Positions 38,147 through 50,200 of a DNA stretch of 64,000 nucleotides are shown one piece after another (positions within the stretch are counted from its first letter, which is position 1; the number at the start of each line of letters is the position of its first letter). Under the pieces are notes generated by a model. That model saw only the letters and a list, made by a program, of their open reading frames with translations, was not told where the DNA came from and searched no databases. Position numbers and translations under genes: made by a program. The DNA is from Solanum dulcamara (taxonomy: Eukaryota > Streptophyta > Magnoliopsida > Solanales > Solanaceae): the NCBI RefSeq assembly GCF_947179165.1, contig NC_077237.1:15585523-15649522 (forward strand), in the 5' to 3' direction.

Positions 38147-39300
38147 CTACTCGATTGTTTTGATCTTAAGCTTTTTCTGCCTTTCTTTTGTTGGATTCTC
38201 TGTCCCTTCAATTAAAAAAAGACAAACTAAGCTTTCAATATAGATTTTCACATTAAAATTTCCTTCATGGTTAGTAAGATTTTGATATCTAAATGTATCA
38301 TCTTCTGAATTGTACATCATGAATTTTGATCAAATGAAAAACAACATTTCACCTTTATTTGACATGAAAAGGAGTTGATGCAACCAATTTTGATCATTTG
38401 GATACTTGATGGTTAACAACTTTATCCAAGATTCTTTAACTTCTTATTCCTTCATAACTCAATCACATAAATGAGTTTCGTTGTAATCACTAAAAAACAA
38501 ATATCACTTTCCAACGTTCCCATAGACAATTCATTCTCTCCTGCTTCGTAAGAAGGCTTCTCCATCTTATCTCATTTCTCATTAGCTAAATCAAAAGCAA
38601 TGTTATTCCTGCCCATATGTCAATGAAGCATCCCATCCACAAACAATCCTGAAAGAAAACCTAATGTCTCCTCATAATTAGCAACAGTTTTTTTGAAATA
38701 ATCAACACTAATCTAAGAATGGATCTTTAGACTTTAGACTTTGACCTCAACGTCATTTGATTCGTCCTTAATGTAATTATAAAAAATACCCATTACTTTA
38801 TAATCATCATGAATCTCATCAAATCCAAAACCATATGTGAAACGATATTGTTTCCATTTAGGGGTTAAAAAAAAGGCAATTTTTTGTGCTATCTAATAGT
38901 TTGGATTCCATAGAAGGGAAAAATCAATTTCCTCATTGGAAAGAAGAATCAATCCATTGCAAGAACCGACAACATAGAGACATTGAGTATCATTTTCGAT
39001 GGATAATCCAAATCAAGAGCATGGGTAATAGAGTCATAAAATAAAGATGTACGAGGAAATTCTTTAAAAATCACTTGCCTCCAAAATCATGTTCCTCCAA
39101 AAAAAAAAGCACATGTTGGGTATCTTCCTTATTAGCTGATAAACTGAGATGGATCTTAATAAATTCACAGCTAGAGATTAATGCAAGCCAAGATTTAAAA
39201 ACACATCTGAATTTTAAAAGAAATTTCGCTTCGATTCGTTACGCTTAGAAGCTCAATAAAAATTCATTGAAGGAGGTGGAGCAGAGACTTCACCTTCACA
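38147..39300 (-). pseudogene. F-box protein pseudogene (CPR30/SLF-like)
   Basis: On the minus strand, in several frames, the pieces follow the order of a plant F-box protein with an F-box-associated domain. The F-box end LLKFRCVFKSWLALIS is near 39,190. LYVVGSCNGLILLSNEEI is near 38,95x, YGFGFDEIHDDYKVMGIF near 38,800, VKESWIKLLTIKYPND near 38,43x, and a C-terminus ending KTIE-stop at 38,147. In-frame stops (for example in VKV*SLK) and frameshifts break it. Such proteins recruit substrates to SCF ubiquitin ligases. A similar C-terminal scrap lies near 41,030-41,110. Confidence 0.75.
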
Positions 39301-39759
39301 TGTTATTTCTATTTCTCTCCCAAACACACAAAAAAAAATTATGCCCTTTCAACTCTAAAAATAATTTGATATAATTTTCTCAAATCATATGTTTATTTTA
39401 TTTTTTAAATTATTTTTATTTTATTTTTAATAGTAATTGTTCTTGAAAATTACAAATATCTCAATTATGGAGAGGTAACACACTACAACAACAAGCTATC
39501 TAGTGAAATACTACCAAATAGGGTCTGAGGAAGATAGAGTGTACGAGGTAGAGAGGTTGTTTCTAAAAGAATCTTGCCTCGGCTCAGAAGTGACACACAA
39601 ATAGAGAAAATATTTAATGAAAATAGATTATATCTAAAAATATAAATAAAAGTAAAATAGTCAAAAAAAAATTGTAATTAATATTTTCTTAAGCATATAA
39701 AAAAGAAAAAGACAAATAATTTTAATAAGAGGGAGTATATTGACAAATTGTGTTATGAA
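39301..39759. other. AT-rich intergenic DNA
   Basis: Nothing recognised. Confidence 0.4.
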
Positions 39760-40135
39760 ATAATTTTGGTGGTGACTAAATCGTCGAGACTACGTTGCAC
39801 ATATACTTTCCCTTTTGTGACTAAGTGGTCGCTAATACATAGTACATATACTTTCAATGGCGACAAAATCGTCGCTAATAGTTTAACACAAATATTTTCA
39901 GTGGAAACCCATTTGTGGCGACAAAGTCGTCGCTAATAGTTTAACACAAATGGTTTAGCACAAATACTTTCACTGGCGACTAAGCCGTCGCTAATGGTTT
40001 AACACAAATACTTTCGGTGGCTACCCATTTGTGGTGACAAAATCGTCCCTAATGGTTTAACACAAATACTTTTGTGGCAACTAAATCGCCGGTAATAGTT
40101 TAACACAAGTACTTTTGTGGCGACTTCGTCGTGCT
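39760..40135. repeat. Minisatellite with gtggcgactaaatcgtcgct core
   Basis: About six or seven imperfect units of ~40-65 bp. Each has a ggcgac.aa.tcgtcgctaat core, itself nearly palindromic (gcgac...gtcgc), and a spacer agtttaacacaaatacttt. Some units have point changes in the core (cgtccc, cgccgg). Confidence 0.8.
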
Positions 40136-41418
40136 TATGATTAAATGCTTTATTTAGCTATGTTGATGTGATTTTAATATAAAAAAAATAGATCAACTGT
40201 GTCATCCAAGCTTTATGCTAAGTTTAGTTACGTTGAGATTGCATAAATTATGGAATCATAATTATTACCTAAATATAGAAGATATAACTTGTAGAATTGT
40301 AAAAAATCGATTGCTGCTAGCTAAAGTTAGAACAAATTAAAAAGAAATGGCAATGTATAAATGCAGAATTGATTGGTAGTAAGATAATTAGATTACTTAT
40401 AAGTTAAGCAGATAGTGGAGTAGTAATTATAGGGAAAAAATGAAATATTAATAAAATGGGGAATATATTAAAGGGGAAAGGTCTTATGTATATATAAAAA
40501 GAAACAAATATTAATGCAACATACATTTAGTTTCTTAAAAGAAGCACTCCATAGTATATTTGTGGGGAGGGGGGGGGGGGGGGGTGAACGCTTTCTCCAT
40601 CAGCAATTCTTGAACAATTTAAGAGGTTACTATCATTTACATTACTGGCAAATTGAATGAATGCCAAATTAAACTTGCCCTTATATATCATCACACTACT
40701 TAAAAACTGTTTTTAAATTTCTCATTCAAAAATATCCGGTGGCTATTAATTTCTACATATATTTTGAATGAATTGGTATGAATAATTTATTTTCAGTGCT
40801 ATTTTATGAGAATAATTTATTTCCCACCATGCATATATATACACGTTCCAAGTGAGTGAAAAAATCAAGTTTTATAGCACAAATAATTTGGCGCCCAATG
40901 CGGAGTCTATTTCTAGTGGTGTCAGAATCAAATTGAATAGAAGGAAGTAAATAAGTTGCAAATTGATGTTATTAACTAACCTATTAGTTATCAATCCCAT
41001 CCTAGTGAAAACCTACCGTCATCGTTCCCATCCTAGTGTTGCTCGATTGTTTTATATGACTTTTCCACCTTTTTTTGTTGCATTCTCTGTCCCTTGGGTT
41101 GAAAATGATCATGTATTGAGAAGATCATATTTGATTTGCAATTTTTTGTTTTACAGAGAGTAGTAGGCTATCACTAGAGTACAAACTCCATACTTACGAC
41201 GGGTCAAAACCTAATGGAGTTTGTCCTTAATTATAAGCTGAACTGCTGCTTCTTATATAAGAGAATATATGCCTATAACTATCCAAGTAGTACATGTCAA
41301 GCAGTACAGTCATTTATTTGTCCTTAATTATAATTTTTGTTGACTATATGTGTGTATATATAATTTATATTGATATATTTAAATATTTGGACAATTTAAA
41401 GTCAAGAAAAAGCTCCTA
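40136..41418. other. Intergenic DNA with a G16 tract and an F-box scrap
   Basis: A run of 16 G is at 40,569-40,584. On the minus strand near 41,030-41,110 a fragment matches the last codons of the F-box pseudogene at 38,147-38,220, implying a second, almost erased F-box copy. No intact gene. Confidence 0.45.
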
Positions 41419-41426
41419 GTGCAGTA

Positions 41427-42785
41427 TAGGGCTGGGCGTTCGGTATTCGGTTCGGTATTTTCAAAATTAGGATTCAGTAATTCGGTAATCGGTATTTCAA
41501 AGTATATACCAAATACCGAACTTTCAAATTTCGGTTCGGTAATTCGGTAATCGGTAAATCAAACTTCGGTTCGGTACGGTATTCGGTAATACCATATTGA
41601 AGTCGAAATCCAATGTAAAATCGTGCCTGCCTGTTTGCCTTGCATGCCATTGTCTGATATTAGTTTTTGTAACAAGTATGCTCGAGTACTATTATAGCCA
41701 GCTGAAAAACGAACACACTTGATAATACCTTTAATAAATGAGGCCTAAATAAGTACTATTGACGGAAAACTTTGAATCCTATTAGAACATAATATGGGTA
41801 TTTTTAATATAAGTACTGAAGTTAAAAGATGTGGATAAACAATTTGCCCATTGGACAAAAGCTACAGGTGAAGCAATAGTTAATTGCTATCCTGAGATTT
41901 GCTAACAGCTAGCCTAGAAAATAAAAGGGGATGGGTGTGAACTGAAACAACAAATCTTCTAAAATGTAGATGGAAAGAATATGAGAGCACAGGGCAGGCA
42001 CAACTATGGCCTATGGGACTGGAAGTTTCTAGCAGATAAACATACAACAATTTGAAGTTGAGCAACTCCTCTACAAGTTAAATCTCCCAACATAACATAC
42101 TTATGGAAGGTAACCAATCATAGATTTGTGTCCATGGGATAGCAGTCAAGAACTCGAATGAATCTTGCAAATTCCTGTATAGAAGAAACATTAAGTGAAG
42201 GACGTACAAGTGAATCTTGCAATTATTTAGGCACTATTACAAGTGAAGGACGTAGAGTGAAAGAGGAAGAGGAAGAGGAAAAGAAGAGGCAAAGAGAACT
42301 TACCTTCAAGTGAAGCGATGAAGGTGATGGCGAAGGCGGCGTGAAGCGGCGAAGGTGAAGGGCTGAAGGCGGCATAACTGCATAAGTGAACTCAGAATAG
42401 AAAAATGAAGTATTGAGGTGAATAGGTTAAATGTTAGTGTAATAGTGTGCTAGGGACTTAGGTTTAGATAAGTTAAAGATTATTGGGTTTGGGCTGGACT
42501 TTAATGATTATTGGGTTTGGGCTGGACTTAAATTATAGCAATGAGCCTATAGCCCTTTATGTTTAAAAGGCATCTTTTAGGAGCCCAACAGAAATAATTT
42601 CGGTATTCGGTATTTACCGAATACCGAACGGGAAAATTATAAATACCGAAACCGAAACCGAAATATCGAACTGTTAAATTTTGGTACCGAATACCGAACC
42701 GAAGTACCGAATACCGAATACCGAAATACCGAAATAGCCGGTTCGGTTCGGTAATTCGGTTTTCGGTATTTTATGCCCACCCCTA
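41427..42785. mobile_element. Non-autonomous hAT-like element (1359 bp)
   Basis: It starts TAGGGCTGGGCG and ends with the complement of TAGGGGTGGGCA. The 8 bp target duplication gtgcagta is perfect (41,419-41,426 and 42,786-42,793). Both subterminal zones are packed with ttcggtattcggt/accgaataccg repeats. The interior includes a potential minus-strand spliced ORF (42,118-42,375) and no transposase. Confidence 0.87.
42118..42375 (-). CDS. Possible two-exon 42-residue ORF inside the hAT element
   Basis: On the minus strand an ATG at 42,375 opens a Pro/Ser/His-rich 24-codon exon (starting MPPSALHLRR). It ends at a consensus donor AAG|GTAAGT (42,304). An acceptor tatacag|GAA at 42,174 restores the frame for KEFARFIRVLDCYP and a TGA at 42,118. 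I recognise no domain. It could be captured host exons, a transposon-internal transcript, or chance. There is no evidence that it is expressed. Confidence 0.25.
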
Positions 42786-42793
42786 GTGCAGTA

Positions 42794-43678
42794 TCTAAAG
42801 CTTTCGCCAAACCGCACGCTGCCCAAGTTCGTCCCTTACTGTTTCCGTTTTCTGTTTTTTAATTATCGTGACCTGTTTAATAGTAATTAAATTAAAAAGG
42901 TTTAACTTTGACATAAATGTCCTGTAGTTTGGTGCAAATTCTTGGAAATTTGTGCAAGACATCTTAAGTTCAAATCCCATATGGTACCTAATCAAGCTTT
43001 AATTTCGTTTTTAAAAACTATTTGTTAAAAATAGTATAAACTACCATAATGTGTTGTACATTCCTTTTATGATTAGGTCTAATAAGTAATAAATGGTTTT
43101 TTTAAAATTAAAATTGAATTCTTTCCTAAAATTTTAATACTTTTTCCTTGTGGAATAAGGTTTCTTCTTTTTATAAATAGAAGACTCATTTACCCAAATT
43201 ATATCACAATATTAGTGAGAATAAGAATCTCAATAATTCTCTCTCTATTTTTTCTTCTCTTTCCCTTATTTTGTAACAAAAATAATTAAGTTAATATTTC
43301 AGATTGTTCATTCTATTAAAATGTTCTTATATTTAATTAAATATGGCTCAGTTTGATTTTTTTATTTTGTTTTTGGTACTTTAAATGATCGGATTTTTTT
43401 TAATATTTACTTTCCAAAGTTTGGATACCCTATATAAAATTTTGGCTACGCCACTGTGTATGTATATATGTATGTAGGTTCTGCATGCATAATTGAATCA
43501 AATTATCTAGACCTCACTTGTGGATTTCACTTAGTATATTATTATTGTAATTGGACCAGAACAGTAAATTGGAAAAAGATCATTTGGCCTAACTTGATAG
43601 CTGGCCAAAGCAAGCTAACATTCTGGAATTATGAGTGGAGGAAACGTGGACTTTGTTCAAGCGCGACTCTCCCAAATC
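42794..43678. other. AT-rich intergenic DNA
   Basis: Nothing recognised. Short frames around 43,456-43,719 have no known domain. Confidence 0.4.
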
Positions 43679-44364
43679 TGCATCTTTTTTATGACTATTT
43701 TTTTATATTTGATTTTTGATTATTATGTATTTTTTATGATTATTATTTTATATCTGATATACATAGTATCGTGCATATTTTTGATGACTACTTTCATATT
43801 TGATTTGCTTAGATCGTGCATCTTTTCAGTGATTATTTTTTCATATATGATTTTTGTAGCATCATGTATCTTTTCGGTGACTATTTTCTCATATTTGATT
43901 TGCTTAGCATCGTGTACCTTTTTGGTGACTACTTTCTCATATCTGATTTGCATAACATCGTGCATCTTTTCTGTAACTACTTTCGCATATCTGATTTGTG
44001 TAGAATAGTGCATCTTTCCGGTGACTATTTTTTCATATCTGACTTGCGTAGCAATGTACATATTTTCAGTGACTACTTTCTCATATCTGATTAGTGTAGC
44101 ACAGTGCATGTTATCTGTGACTATTTTTGCATATCTGATTTGCATAGAACTGTGGAACTTTCCAATGACTACTTTTTATATCTGATTTGTGTAGCACCAT
44201 TCATCTTTCCGATACTATTTTCTCATATCTGATTTGCATAACAACGTACATCGTTTTGGTGATTACTTTCTCACATCTGATTTGTGTAGCACAATGCATC
44301 TTTTTGGTGACTACTTTCTCGTATCCGATTTGTATAGTATCGTGCATCTTTTCGGTGACTACTT

Positions 44365-44368
<4 letters not shown>
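43679..44368. repeat. 48 bp minisatellite, left block
   Basis: About 14 units of 48 bp, for example starts at 43,816, 43,864, 43,912, 43,960 and 44,008. The consensus is gtgcatcttttcggtgacta then ctttctcatatctgatttg then a short tag. Because 48 is a multiple of three, 16-residue periodic open frames arise on both strands. It is interrupted at 44,369 by an (AT)n tract and a LINE, and resumes at 46,350. Confidence 0.88.

Positions 44369-44396
<28 letters not shown>
44369..44396. repeat. (AT)n tract at the LINE 5' junction
   Basis: About 14 AT units. A similar tract at 46,325-46,349 flanks the other side of the LINE. Confidence 0.9.
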
Positions 44397-44400
<4 letters not shown>

Positions 44401-45999
44401 GCGATGTGGATCAAGTGAAGTGCATTAAAGACGAAGACGGAAAAGTATTGGCAAAGGAGACCCTTATCAAACAAAGATGGCAGTCGTACTTCCATAAACT
44501 TTTGAATGACAAAGGGGACAGAGAAATTGTGTTGGGAGATTTGAAACATACAGGTAGGAGTCACGATTTTGGGGATTGTAGGAGTATTACGGTCGATGAG
44601 GTTAAGAATGTTGTTCGTAGGATGCGCTGGGGAAGAGCGACTGGACCTGACGAGATCCCTGGAGAATTTTGGAAGAGTGCGGGCTCGGTAGGTTTGGAAT
44701 GGCTGACTAGGTTATTTAATGTCATCTTTACGACGGCAACGATGCCCGTAGAATGGAGATCGAGAATCATGATCCCGCTCTACAAAAACAAAGGGGATAG
44801 CTAGAGCTGTGACAACTATAGAGGTATTAAGCTTCTAAGCCATACTATGAAAGTGTGGGAAAGAGTGGTAAAGATGAGGGTGAGGAGAGGCGTGTCTATT
44901 TCAGAGAACCAGTTCGGATTTATGCCGGGACGCTCAACTACAGAAGTCATCCACCTTATGAGGAGACTAATGGAGCAATATAGGGAGAGGAAGAGAGACT
45001 TGCATATGGTATTCATCGACTTGGAAAAGGCTTACGATAAAGTCCCACGAGAGATACTATGGAGATGTTTGGAGGCTAAAGGTGTACCTGTAGCGTACAT
45101 AAGGGTGATCAAGGACATGTACGAGGGTGCCAAAACCAGGGTAAGGACAGTAGGAGGGGACTTAGAACACTTCCCAGTTATGATGGGGTTGCATCAAGGA
45201 TTAGCTCTTAGCCCGTTCCTATTTGCCTTGGTGATGGATGGATTGACGCGATAAATTCAAGGTGAGGTGCCATGGTGTATGCTTTTTGCGGACGACATAG
45301 TCCTCATCGATGAGACTCGTAGCGGAGTTAATGCTAAGCTGGAAGATTGGAGACGCACCTTGGATTCTAAGGGATTTAAGCTGAGTAGGACCAAGACAGA
45401 GTACCTAGAGTGCAAGTTCAGTGAGACACCTCAAGAGGTTGGCGCGGAAGTTATGCTCGGGGACTACGCCATCCAAAAGAGAAGTAGTTTTAAGTACCTT
45501 GGTTCTATTATGCAAGACAGCGGAGAGATCGACGAGGATGTTATGTGACAAGAAGGTGCCACCACAACTTAAGGGCAAGTTCTACAAAGTGGTCGTTAGA
45601 CCAGCTATGTTATATGGGGCGGAGTGTTGGCCAGTTAAGGTCTCCCACGTGCAAAAGATGAAGGTTGCCGAGATGAGAATATTGAGATGGATGTGTGGGC
45701 ATACCAGGAGTGACAGGATCAGAAATGAGGCTATTCGAGAAAAGGTAGAAGTGGCCGCGGTGGAAGACAAGATGCGGGAAACGCGACTACGATGGTTTGG
45801 ACATGTGAAGAGGAGAGTCCCAGATGCACTAGTGCGGAGATGTGAGAGGTTGGCCATGGATGGTTTCAGAAGAGGTAGGGGTAGGCCTAAGAAATATTGG
45901 GGAGAGGTGATCAGATAGGACATGGCGCATTTACGACTTACCGAGGACATGACCCTAGATAGGAGGGTGTGGAGGACACACATTAGGGTAGAAGGCTAG
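44397..45999 (+). pseudogene. RTE reverse transcriptase pseudogene
   Basis: Frame 44,397-45,548 carries the RT fingers and palm: [75 protein letters not shown] and the catalytic [12 protein letters not shown]. In-frame stops occur at 44,802-44,804 and 45,252-45,254. At ~45,545 a deletion changes frame; the rest ([39 protein letters not shown]) continues to 45,999 with a further stop at 45,916-45,918. It cannot encode an active enzyme. Confidence 0.9.
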
Positions 46000-46324
46000 T
46001 ACATAATGGTTTTATTCACCCTTGTTCGTAGGCGTATTAACGCACTATGATTCCTTGTACTCTGATGTATGTTATTTATGGTATTTATGTTACTATCTAA
46101 TAATAATATCTACTATTGTTTTTGTGGTTTGATTATACTATTGTTTGGACCGTTTTCGTCATCTACTTATTTACTCTAATAATCTTGTCTGACCTTTTTC
46201 TATGCTTGTATTGAGCCGAGGGTCTTTCGGAAACAGCCGTCCTACATTGGTAGGAGTCAGGTCTGCGTACACTCTACCCTCCCTAGACCCCACGATGTGG
46301 GATTTCACTGGGTTGTTGTTGTTG
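44397..46324 (+). mobile_element. RTE-type LINE, 5'-truncated
   Basis: It begins in the linker before the reverse transcriptase and runs through RT to a C-terminal domain. A ~320 bp 3' UTR ends in the characteristic ctctaccctccctagacccc ... tgggttgttgttgttg tail of plant RTE elements. Insertion in an (AT)n stretch hides the target duplication. It splits the 48 bp minisatellite. Confidence 0.88.
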
Positions 46325-46349
46325 TATATATATATATATATATATATTA

Positions 46350-46590
46350 TATGCATTAGTACCGTGCATTTTTCTGGTGATTACTTTCTCACATTCGATT
46401 TGCATCGCACCGTGCATCTTTATGGACTACTTTCTCATATCTAAGTTGTGTAGTTTCATGCGTCTTTTCGATAATTCCTCATATCTTATTTGCGTAGTTC
46501 CATGCATTTTTTGGTGACTCTTCATATGTGAATTACGTAGTTCCGTGCATCATTTAGGTTAGTACTCTTCAGATGTTACTTACATAGTTT
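46350..46590. repeat. 48 bp minisatellite, right block (decaying)
   Basis: Units continue after the LINE (accgtgcatttttctggtga, caccgtgcatctttatgg, agttccatgcattttttgg). They become shorter and more diverged toward 46,590. Confidence 0.75.
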
Positions 46591-47010
46591 CGCTTTTCGT
46601 CGGTGTTGTGCGAAAACCAGCACCACTAAGAGGTATAGTATTTCTCTGTAATCAAACCACATCTCCTTTGTGAATCAACCTCTCACGCACCTCCACATGT
46701 TGCCTAGGAGATCATCACCTTCAACGACATCTGACTACGCGCCAACACGTGAGCCTATTTTGATTAATTTTATGGTGATTTCTTATTCAAGATCTAGTGG
46801 GTGTTTGAATTGCCTTATTAAGTGATTTTTGACTTTTAAGTTCTTTTTAGTTTTGAAAGTGGTTGGGAAACACAAAAAATGCTTTTAAGCACTTTTTTAA
46901 GGTTGAAAAAGTTTTTTTAAAAAAGTCAATATCAATTTCCGACAATTTTTTAGTTTGTTCCTTTTCAACTGAGGTCGCCTAGAGGTTTAAAGTAGTCTTT
47001 ACAAGTTTTC
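46591..47010. other. Intergenic DNA
   Basis: Nothing recognised apart from the left flank of the Copia relic. Confidence 0.35.
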
Positions 47011-47113
47011 TTACAGATATCTTCACCAAGGCCCTAATTGGTCCTCTTATTAATCACATATGTTACAAGTTTAGCTTGATACACATGTCATGTGTGCACA
47101 TGCTTGAGGGGAG
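47011..47113 (+). pseudogene. Copia RNase H C-terminal scrap and polypurine tract
   Basis: The frame gives DIFTKALIGPLINHICYKF, the usual end of Copia polyproteins. A polypurine-like gcttgaggggag (47,102-47,113) directly precedes the LTR. Confidence 0.7.
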
Positions 47114-47281
47114 TGTTAGAATAGGAGTAGGAACAAGAATAGTATATAGAATCCTATTTGAAAAAAGATTGTAATGTAGTGTCCTATTTGGAAAATGAGT
47201 CTAATGTAGTATCTATAAATAGGATCTCAATATGATAATATAGAGACAATTAAATAATATTTTTCTATTATATTTCTCACA
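47114..47281 (+). repeat. Copia 3' LTR (168 bp)
   Basis: TGTTAGAATAGGAG ... TTCTCACA, preceded by a polypurine tract and containing the TATA-like ctataaatagg (47,210-47,220). The rest of the element is gone. Confidence 0.7.
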
Positions 47282-50200
47282 ATACTTTTTTTTGAAAAAT
47301 TATTTCACTTTATTCGAAAAACAAAATTCGTCTATGAAAATTTCAAAACCTGTTTTCCCTTTTTCACTTTTATATATTTTTCTTTTTCAATTTTTACTAT
47401 AATTTTTTATATTTATGAAAATAACCCCATGTTAATGTCGAAAAATAGACGGAGTTTAAAATTAATTTCATCTTTTTAGAAAAATCAATTTTAGTAAAAG
47501 AGGAGTCGCCACTTAATTTTTTAAAAAAATTAAAAAAACTTAATTTAAAAGACCCTAACAGATTTAAGTCTTAAAAATTTAGAGAAAAGGGTACGAGGTT
47601 CATATTACTATTTTAAGAAGGTTTTAGCACTTAAAATAACCGCCAACATGTGGTTGTCCGATAATTTGAAAATTATTTGACTAACTTTGGACAAATGTAT
47701 TTTAACAATAATCAAAGTATTAAACAATTTGAGAAAAATATAAATTTTAAAATATTCAAGATAATTTATAAGAATAATAGACTTAGTATACAAATGATTA
47801 AATAAAAGAGGAATGACTTAAATAAGTTGTTTAAATAAAATAATCAATCATAAAAATGGCTTTTCTTCGAGGAATTTTATTAGGTTAAACTAAACAATTA
47901 ATTTTAGAACTAATACATGATAAATAAATATTATTCCCTAGTTAAATAAAACTAAAGACAATAAAAAAATAGTGACACCTAAAAGGAAATATTTTAGTCT
48001 TTAACGTCAAACTACCCAAAATATATACCAAGCAAAATATATAAGCAAGATAAAATACTTATGTATTCACATTCTTCGGATCAGCGCCGGCTTATTAATT
48101 GGAAGACAAAAATATAGTATTTTGTCTTTTTCTGCTCGGGTCGATTTTCATCATTTTCGAAGGGCCTATCTATCCCTACCCCTCCTAAATTGATTTATTG
48201 TTATAATCCTAAAGCGATCTAAAAGAAGTAATAAAAACTAACGTTTTAAAGGTTTCTAACGTCCAACTTAATATCCAAGAGGCATTTGGACGTACTATTA
48301 GTATAGGTGTTAGACTAAAGAAAATATAGGTTTCTTAATTAGACACATCGTCAAACAAAAACAAATAAGACATCACTTAACACATAAAATCTCAAATAAG
48401 CCTCTATATTAATTAACTAGCATGCTTGAAAACACAGATAAATAGTGAAGGTCAAAGAAAATATAAAGTGTGTAAATGCCAAACCAAGATGACACAGAAA
48501 CAAAGCTTAATTAATTAAACATATAAGAGCAATCTTAATTGTTAGCCTATTTGTGATAAAAGCAAGACATTATTGACAATTTTAATTTATTAACTAAAGA
48601 CCTTAATGAAATTATATGAACAAGGTTTATACTTTATGACATGCTGAAAATTTATATAAAACAATATTGTAGACATGGTTCATAAATGAAATGATATGTT
48701 GAAAATTTATTAAGACTCTAAAGACATGATTTCTATTAATAATATTATACTAAAAATATTTTTGTAATAGCCTATAGATATGATTTCTAGATAATTTTAA
48801 GCTAAAGAAAACTAATTAAGGTTGCAGGCATGATTTTGAAAATAGAGTATCATGATGAATATTTATTATGATCATATAGGCATAATTTTTGTATACAATA
48901 TTCATTAAACTCCATAGCTATGACAAATTTAGCATGCTAATAAAATATTAAACAAATCTTATGGTCATGATATCTAAATAGTTTAATATATGGAAATCAT
49001 GAACCTATATTTATGATTTCTATACCCCAAATTTACATTTTTTAAGGATGAAGAACATGGGGAAGTTTATTAAATAAATAAAAAATGCTGGACACTATGT
49101 GATACTTACATACAAGATTTTGTTTATATAATATACTTGAAATATTATTAAACACGTTAGGCATGATTTTTATAACAAGATATGCTAAAATATATTGAAT
49201 TATAATAGCATGATTTTTGGCCAACTAATATTCTAAAATATTAAATAATTCATACCAACTCATTTACAATGTAAACACATGTGTTGAACATACATGGAAG
49301 TGAGTAGGCCTAAGAGGCATGTCATTCTATAGTTATTTTTTAGATGGATAAAGATATACTTTGCTCAAAAGTTAGAGAAAAATAACCATGTTCAGTGCAT
49401 TAGTTTATAAATCAATTGATGCAATAAAGTGTTAAACAAATAGGCAGTTAACTATTTTAAAAAACAAATGATAAAAACATCATGGCTAATTAGTTATCAT
49501 ATTCGACGGACAAGAGTATGCAATCATTCCAGTATACCGAATTTGCTAACGTGCACAAACATATATATTTGATAAGTGAAGCAAGTAGCACATAGATTCT
49601 CTTTCCCCCTCTAGACAGTCCCCAAATAATTTCATTATGTAGTATTTAAAAATTATTACAACTTAAACAAAAAGTAACTAAAAAAAATAATATGAATATG
49701 AATAGACAAAGATGTAAAATGTAGTAGCTTCTCCAACCCAAGCGGACTCTTCGCGTCTCAAACTTTGGAGTTCAAATCCTGCTAAACTATGAAGAAGATA
49801 AAAAACATTTTACGAATAATATAGGGATACATCATGATGATAATTATATTTCAACAGAATAAACAAACAAGGCAAAATATTTTAAAAAATAACAAACTAA
49901 TGTATAAAAAGAGGTTGGAACTAACCTGAATACTTTAATTAGGAAGACTAAATAAAATCGAAATCTGAAAACCAATGTCAAACACAAGAAACAGAATATC
50001 ATGTGTACAAGAAACTCTTTCTCTTTCTTTTTTGTTTTTGTTTTTAGAAATATGAAGTAAGAATGTTTTCTTTCTTTTTCTTTCAATCCTCTCTCTGCTT
50101 CTTCTTTCCTCTTTTTGTTTTCTTCAGTGAGTACTCAAATATATATCCGAAAAATAGAGAATGAAGGATGATTAAAATAATGCGGAGCGAGCATATTAAT

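Noticed and set aside
39760..40135. CRISPR-like array
   Set aside because: Units and spacers are both repetitive, irregular in length and in a plant genome; an ordinary minisatellite.
40893..40915. tttggcgcccaatgcgg as a gypsy primer-binding site
   Set aside because: No LTR end directly upstream and no gag downstream; similarity is short.
43631..44145. Open frames of 125-140 codons on both strands
   Set aside because: They are produced by the 48 bp unit being a multiple of three; no family match recognised and no conserved start.
47495..47515. Minus-strand agtggcgactcc as a primer-binding site
   Set aside because: The LTR seems to extend further, to TTAACA at 47,430; the motif is probably internal to the LTR. 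Left open.
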